From: a virus
Length of the DNA stretch: 28,031 nt
Direction: 5' to 3' (one strand)
Virus record (IMG/VR): IMGVR_UViG_3300020281_000105
Location: 1 to 28,031 of that record
The translations under genes and the position numbers were made by a program. How positions within the stretch are numbered: the first letter of the stretch is position 1; each line of letters opens with the position of its first letter. Shown piece by piece: positions 1 through 9,000 of this stretch. The notes under the pieces are model-generated. The model worked only from the letters and a program-made list of their open reading frames with translations, had not been told where the DNA came from and ran no database searches.

Positions 1-3000
1 GATACAGACGTTACAAGTCCTACCTTCGGACAAACATTCTATCCAACTGCTGATACTCCTCCACTAACTGATCAGTCAAGAAGACTTGCAACCACTGACT
101 TTGTATATAAAGTTGCTACTAATGACACTGGTGGTCGTGTATACGTATCACAAACTATTGGTAGTGATCTAAATGATGGTCGTTCAGCTGCAAGACCAGT
201 AGCGACTATCAAAAAAGCAGCACAAATTGCTTATGGATTGCAGAAAGCAACTCCAGATCCTAGTGATGAATACGTAACACTTATTGTATCTGGTGGTGAG
301 TATCTAGAAGATAACCCAATATCACTACCTAGAAACTGTTCACTTGTTGGTGACAACTTAAGAAGAGTTATTGTTAGACCTCAAAACCAAGATCGTCATA
401 TGATCAAAGCGTCTAACGAGACATACATTTTTGGTGTTGTATTCAGAGACGCATTACAGAATTCATCAGACCCACAAAGTTCAGTAATTCATACTTGGAA
501 GTATGCCTTTGTGTTTGATGACAAACAAAGATTATACTACGAACCAGAGCTTAAACAGATACCTGCAGTTCCTGGCGATAAGTTCCGTGGTGAAAACATA
601 TTCAGTATTACTTTTGCTAACCACACAGGTAGTAACACAACTCTAGAGGTTGGAGACTTCGTACAAGGTGGATCATCTGGTACACTCGGTAAAATTCAAA
701 CTGTTACGTTCACAGGTCCTGTAGCATCACCATACTCAACTGGTAATGTAACAGTATTAATTACATCAGGTATTAACGACGTATTCCAAGACGCTGAAAA
801 AGTCTTCTATGATAATGTTGCAGCAAATATTATTACTGACCTTAATAATGCAGGTGTCTCAGATAGATTTGACGTTGCTGATGCTGAATCATTAAGACCA
901 GAACTAGAAACAATATCTAACCAGATCTATCAGCACACAGTTAATTCTGAAAGAGAAACAATTGCTTTCTCTGCTGATTCTACTAAAGTTGACTTAACTA
1001 CAGATAGAATTACAATCACTGGCCACAGCATAAAAACTGGTGACCAACTATACTATCAGAAAGATGAAAACACTGCTGCTCTAGGCGGTTTAATCGACAG
1101 TACAGCGTACTATGCAAGGAAGGTAGATGCCAATACAATTGAACTATATGACACTTGGGCAAACGCTACTGCAACTGTTACCGTTACTACAGGTAGAAAA
1201 GATATAACATCTGAATCTCCAGACGATAAACTTCACTTGTTTACTACTGGTAAGATAATGCCAGAGAGTAACAATATCTTTATTGATACTCATGGATTCA
1301 ATACTGGAGATGGTGTAATATATCGCTCAAGTAAAATGGGTGATGTAGCTGGTCTTACTGATGGTACCACTTACTATGTCTATGTTGAGAATGCTAACTG
1401 GATAAGACTTGCTGCGTCTGCTGCTAATGCAACTCAGAAAACTGCAGCTGGTGCTGATGATCCAATTACTGTTCCCATAACTGGAACTGGTTTAGGATAT
1501 CAAAGATTTGATATTGCAACTAAGTTGCTATCGGTTGTAAATATTGACACTTCACTTGCTACTCAAGCAACATATAACGGTCCTATAATCAATACTGCAC
1601 CAACTGCATTCCATGATTATGAGGTTGGTCAAGAAGTTATCCTTTATGGTTTCCAAAGTTCTGCAATTAATTTTGGTGCTTCAACAAATACTTCTTGGTC
1701 TCTAGCAAGTGGTCTAGTAACTGTTACTGTAAGTAATGTATCTAATTCTCTAACCACTGCACTGTTTGGTAATTGGGCAACTCTCGGAGAATGTGGACTT
1801 CAGTTTAACTTTAGTGGAGCTGGATCAGAAGCATTGAGTAAAACATACTTGATGGGTGAATTTAGCACTGGATCTGGAACCCCTACACTACCTAATAACT
1901 CAGCATTAGGAATGGGTTATGCTAGGTACAATAGTTCAAACACTACTATTACTTTTGTACTTAAAGTAGCAGATATTCAGTCTACAACAAACACTGCAAC
2001 TGCAACTGGATCAACTGTTAGTATCTTAGATAATACATCTGACCTAAACGGACGTAAGTACATCACACATCGTATTGAACGTGCTGATGGTTACTCTACT
2101 CAGTTTGTTGTTAGAGGTGAGTTTAGTAATGTCGGTGCTTCTGTAAACCCAACTGGTGACCAATCAGTTATTGCATCTAATAACTATGTTCTAGCTTCCT
2201 TAAGGAACTCTCCTTATGGATTTACCAAGATATCTCAAACAGATAGATTTAGAGATGGTGCAGAATCTATTAGAGCAAACCAAGAATTTATTGCACAAGA
2301 AGCATATGGTTATGTTAAATCACACCATGAAAAATCTTCTACTAGTGGAAGCAATTTAGTAATAGGACCTACTACATTCAGTAATGTAGGTATGAGAATT
2401 GCTAGTCCAATTACTAAGTGGTCTGTCTCATATAATAAACTTATTGTTAAGGTCAATACTGGTCACAACCTAACACCAGCATATACAGTCACAATAGCAG
2501 GTAGTGCTACTGCTGCAATTAATGGAACTTGGCCTATAGATGACATCTATGATCATAGAGAATTTACATTAGATCTAGGAACTACTGCTACAGATCTTAA
2601 CGGATCTACTGGAACAGATGGTACATACGAAGACGTAAGAAAACCATTTAGAACTCCAAACAGTTTCCCAGTTAATAACAAACAATCTGACGCTGCTGAT
2701 GCTATTGCAAGAAACGCTGAATTAATCGCTGAAGTTGCAGTCAAGAAGATGATTGCAGATACTGGTTACAGTGTACCTACTGGAACTCAAGCATGTCTTG
2801 ATGATGTTCAAGATTTCCTTAGCAAATCTCTTTATCACAACCTTAAATGGGGTGGTAATGACAGAGTATATGATGCTGCCAATTACTTCCTAAAAGAAGT
2901 AACTACTAGCAGTCAGAGTAAGTATATTGCTGCATTTAATAATGCTAGAGATTATGCTATTAAGGTTCTTAGAAATCTACCAATTCTTAGACATCCACAT

Positions 3001-6000
3001 AGTACCATTGCTCAACAGTATGAGTTGACAACTCAAGATAATCCTGTAAACAATCAAGTTATAGATGGTGCTAACCTAATAAATGCAAACAATCTATTCA
3101 TTGCAGAAGAAGCAGTTGAACGTTTTGTTTCTAAATTAATTGATGTTCCTGTTGTGGCCACAGGTGGATCTGGTGCATCTTCAACTATTACTATCAACGC
3201 ATTAAATGGCACAACTCCAACTAATACTTCACCTCACACATTCCAAGGTTTAGCAACCTATCAGTTTACACCAACTGGTGCTGTCTACAATCCTATTACA
3301 GGATTTATGGATCTAACCATTACTGGTCATCCATTTGTAGATGGAGATAGAATTAAGATAGCAGCTAACTCATTAACATTTAAGTGCGGTAAAGACGGAA
3401 ATACTGCTAACAAAACTTATCCTCGTACAACTGATCCATATTATGATAAGTGGATTGGTGTTCAAAAAGTAGATGCTAATACTATTAAAGTTAATGTAGG
3501 ACCTGCACTAACTGATGCAACAACTCATACATTCCAGTCTGCAACTGCAAATGCTATAGAAAGAGCTGCAGTCTTCAATGATGTTGGATTTACACAACAT
3601 ACAGTAACAGGTGCTAACTACGAACCAGTAACAGGTAAGTTGACTGTCACTATACCTGATCATGGATTTACTGATGGTGAAAAAGTTCAGATTGCAAACA
3701 GTTCTATCACATTCAAATGTGATATGGACGACAACTATTCTTTACATTCATATCCTAGAGCAACAGATCCAGCTGCAAACAGTTGGTTAACAGTTGCCAA
3801 CTCAACTCAGAATACATTTGAAGTAAATGTTGGAACTTCATTACCAGTAACCTTTACTCCTACAAATGCAAGTTATGATCCTACTACAGGATTGATGGAA
3901 ATTACTATTGGTAATCATAATCTATCTCAAGGAACTAGTGTTAAATTATCAACTGGTGCGATTACATTCAAGTGTAATGAGGACAACTATGCAACAGAGC
4001 ATCCATATCCTCGTACCTTAATAGACGTTCATACTGCAACCACTGGTACAACATATAACCCAACAACGGGTATTATGAATATTACCACAACCGCTGCTCA
4101 TGGAATGAGAACTGGCGATTGGGTTAAGATTGCAGATGATTCATTAACATTTAGTTGTGGATATAATGGTGCTACTGGCTCAGCTGCAGAAAAAACATAT
4201 CCAAGATCTACTGACCCCATCTCTGGACAATGGCAGAAAGTAACTGTTGTAGACGCAACAAACTTTACTTTACAGGTTCTTGATAGCACACCATCTACTA
4301 ACACTGATGCTCATACATTTGTATCTGCTGTTGCTAATGGAATTACACAAAAACGTGATAGATCAAATGATACTGCTATCCCAATAACAGCTACTACAGG
4401 AACAACAATCACTCTTGATGTTGGTAAGTCATCTAATACTACAAATCATACATTCCAGTCTGCTCTAAACAACTCAGTTGTTACTGGTGGTAACTATACA
4501 CATACATTCATATCCGCAACTACAAACGGACTGAAGAGAGCAACATCATCAACCATCAATAGTTACAATAGTGCTGTAGCTGGTGGAGGAGCGTCCAACA
4601 CATATAATCCTACTACTGGAGATATGGTCTTGGTAGTTGGTGCTAATAGTTTATCTGCTCCTACAACACATACTCCATCTACTGCAGCGTTCAACCCAAC
4701 ATTGGGTATCTTGACAATAACAATTTCTAATCATGGCTTCTCAGCAGGTGATAAAATTAAGTTGGCAAATAATGCTATTACATTTAACAATGGTATTTTA
4801 CCTGGTGCAGTTGGAGGTCCAAGTGATAAATGGATCAATATATTCAATGTAACTCAGAATACATTTGATGTTAAAATTGGCACAGGTTCTGGTTCATGGA
4901 CATTTAGTTCTGCTCTAACTGATGGTGTTTCTTACGCAACTTCTGTTGTTAGAATCGCACAAGAATCATTACAGTGGAGTTGTACACATGGTGATCAAAG
5001 TACTAAGAAGTATCCAAGATCTACTGATCCACTACTTTCTCCTGGCTTTACAATTCCTAATCACAATCAAGATTGTAAGGATGACGTTTCTGATGTTTGT
5101 AGAGCTGTTGCCTACAACTTAGGTCACGGTGGTAATGATGCTGTTTATGATCATGCAGGTTACTTTGTAGGAACTCCTCATGTAGATGGAGAAGAATTTG
5201 AAGCACGTGCAGTATTTGAACTAGCAAGTAATATCACACAACAAATTATTTCTAATGAAACTGTCAATGTTATAGGATGGCATGGATATACACAGACTAA
5301 AGATTTAACTATTACAGTCAGTGGAGATGGATGTGCTTCTCACAAATCAACAGTTGATACATTATTCTCTATTGTTGAGCAAGCAATTGTCAATGATAGT
5401 CTAAGTCATGCTACAGATACGGCTGCAACTAATCCAACTTGTTCTGACGTAGTATCTGCTGTCACAACATTCTTCAGCACCTTAACAACCGCGTTAGGTT
5501 CAGATGGTGCATATGGAAACTTAGATGGTGTAACAAGAACATTCTCACCTGGCGATCAACAGTGTCTTGATGATATATTACATATTCTTAGAGCATTCCA
5601 ATATGATTTAAGATATGGTGGTAACTCTTCTATTGTTGAAGCTGCTAACAAATATATTTCTAGTGGTGCTATTGCACACGTTACTGAGGAAGTAGATTAT
5701 ACTCGTGCGATATTTGCTTACGCTAAAGAATTAGCAATCAAAGCAATTAGAAATGATTTAGAACCAGGTTTCTATTCACAGATTACTCCTGTTGGACTCG
5801 GATCAACTACAGTAGACCCAAGTGCTCCTGAGTGTGCTAACGTTGTATCTGCATTAACTACAAACTGGGGTATATTAGATAACGTATTATCAAGTGCTAC
5901 TCTTTATACTGGTACTATTACAGCTCCTGATCCTGTAATTACAGAACAGGATGGTAACAAGTATAGTTTCCCACTTGGAAACGTATTCTTAGATCTTCCA

Positions 6001-9000
6001 GTTATTGAAGCATCTCCTTACATTCAGAACTCTTCACTTATATCATTCCTTGGTGGTTCTGGTTGTGAAATTGATGGTGCTAAGGTTGCTACACCTAACG
6101 TACCTAGACCTGGTTTAAAACAGAATGCACAAGGAAATACAGTTGCACAGTTTGACCCACAAGGTAAGTCAATGGTTGCAAACGCATTCACCATTATATG
6201 TTTTGGTGGTACTGCGTATAACGTTACTAACGATGGTTACACACAGTTAGTTTCTGTGTTTGCTATCTTCTGTCAAGATGGTATTCTTGTACAGTCTGGT
6301 GGTTATGCTTCTGTAACCAACTCTGCATCCAACTTCGGAACGTTCTCTCTTCGTGCAACTGGATTCAGGGCAGAAGCATACTCATTTGACGTTGGTGTTA
6401 TTGATAGTATTGTAAATGACGTTGATGGAAATGGAGTTCCAACAGGTAGACAAGTTATTCAGGTTTCTGGTACAACTCTAACTAACATTCCTGTTGAAGA
6501 TTATATTATTAAGATTGATGGTACAACGTTAACCAACCCTGCTGTTGAAACTATTATCTTAGAAACTAATGTTATTAGTGGTGCTCCTGGCTCACAGATT
6601 GTTGCTAAGATAACAACTAACATATCCATGAGTTACACTGATAGTAGCAATGGAACTGTATACAGTTATGCTGCTAATAACTTAAATCTTCTTGCTGGTA
6701 AGACTATAAGATTCCATAGACCATCTGTATGTAACTCATCATCACACACTTGGGAATTTTCTGGATCAGGTAATACCTATGCTGCTCTACCACAGAACGG
6801 TGGATTTGGTTTAGGATCTGCATATGAAGCTGCAGAACAAAACTTCGGACAAGTTTATACTTCAGGTACTAACGAGTTTGGTGACTTCAAGGTTGGTAAT
6901 TTTGTTACTATCTTCAACAGAACTGGTGCTATTAGTTTCGTTGGTACTGTTAGTATCTCTGAACTATCATCTATTAAGATCGTTGGTGGTGCTATCACGA
7001 TTACTGGTTTCTCTGATGATGACAACCTAGGTGGAACATTCGCATCTGATGCACTGTTACCTACACAGGCATCTGTTAGAGATTATATTTCAAACAACCT
7101 AGGACCATATCTAAACCAACCATTCTCAACAAACGCAGTTCCATCTGCCCTTGTTCAGTTGACATCAAATGGTAAGATCAATATTGATCAGATACCTGCA
7201 TTACGTCCATTCAATATTACTTCTGTTGCATCTACAGCGGAAAGACTAGCAATTGAAGACGCAAATGCTGGTGACATTGCTATTGAAACAACTTCTACTA
7301 CATTCAGTGTTGCACCTGCATCTGTTAATACATCTAACAATCAGATCACTATTACAAATCATGGAGTTTCAACTGGAGATCAATTAACATACACTGCTGG
7401 TACTACAGCAATTGGTGGATTATCAACCGCAACTGTTTACTATGTTATCAAGGTTGATGACAACACAATCAAGCTTGCAACAACTACATCTAATGCAACT
7501 AATGGTCAGGCTGTTCCTTTAAGTGGTCAAGGTTCAGGTACACATTCATTTGAGACTGCAGGTACTGCTGTTTCATATATTCTTGAAAATGATCTTGAAA
7601 GTCAGTTCTTAGCATTTACACCTAACAGTGCTTATCAGTTTACTAATGGTGACATTATTGCAGGTAGTTCTACTACTGCTCGTGGTACTGTAACAAACTA
7701 TAATGATGGTTTAATATTCAATTTTGTTATCAGTGATGGTGGTTCACAATACTCTGGTGATTTTGCATTAACAATATCTGCACCTGATGATACCAGTAAT
7801 GGTGTTCAGGCTGCTGCTACTGCTAATGTAACAAGTGGAGTAGTTACTAAAGTTACTATTACTAATCCAGGTAAAGGATACTATAGTCAACCAACTGTAC
7901 AGGTACAAACATCACCTGGCGGTGCATCTAATAACGCAGTAGTTGCTGCTCAGATTGAAGGTAGAGTTAATATTAATATTGCAAATGCTATTAAGTTTGA
8001 TGCAGGTGACTTTATTCTTGATCAAGCTCTTGCAAATTTAGGAACAGGTACTTACAGCCAGACTGGCACTACCATTACTATCACGGAGAATACACATAAT
8101 CTATCTAACGCATCTCTTGTTTACTTAGACTTTACAAGTGGTACAGCTGCTGATGGTTTCTATACAATATCTCTAATTAACTCTAATCAGTATTCAGTAA
8201 CTGCAACAACTTCTGCTACTACATCTGGTAACTTTAATCGTAAGAGAATTATTGATCTATCCAGAGTTATCAATACTTCAGCGTCTACAGCTGCAAACTG
8301 GACACAGTTAACATCAACTAACATTGATGCTTCCAATATCGTTGCAGGTACTATTGACCCTGAAAGAATGGCGAATAAGGGTACTGCAAACTCTTACACA
8401 TTCTTACGTGGTGACTCATCATGGGAGTATGCAGTACAGTCACTAAGACCTACTACACAAGATGCGTTACTTGTTAATGGATCTGTAACTGATAGTTCTT
8501 ATATTGACAGCATTACTATTACAAACGGTGGTACAGGATATACAGATGGAACTTATCAAAACTTACCAATGGAAGGTGGTAACGTTAGCGTTTCTGATGA
8601 CGGTGTTGCAAGAGCAACATATGTTGTTTCAAGTGGTGTTATCACATCTGCTACTGTAACTGACTCTGGTACAGGATATACTGCTGGATTTAGTGTTGTA
8701 ATACCATCTGAACTTGGTGGTGGTAGTTCTGGTGCATTGACTGCTGTTAAGGGAACTATCAACCGTGCATTTGGTAACCTTGAAATTGATATTAGAAAAG
8801 GTGATAACTTAACTCCTAATGCAACAACCTTTGGTAACTACGGTGTATTCAGATTTAGAAAAGATGTTGCAAACCAAGCACTTGGTAATCAAGATGAAGG
8901 TGGATTTGTAATTGACAATGACGGACAAGTAAGACTTGACCAAGGTCCTGGCTCAGAACTTAATGCTGACAAACTAGATGGTAACGACGGTTCATTCTAT

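Noticed and set aside
238-240. TTG at 238 as the start of the giant fibre gene.
   Set aside because: The same frame is open back to base 1 and encodes a continuous beta-helix-entry sequence upstream of it, so the start lies outside the window.
3268-5070. Repeats as a CRISPR array or DNA-level tandem repeat.
   Set aside because: The similarity is at the protein level with units of about 200 to 300 bp and no identical short direct repeats with spacers.
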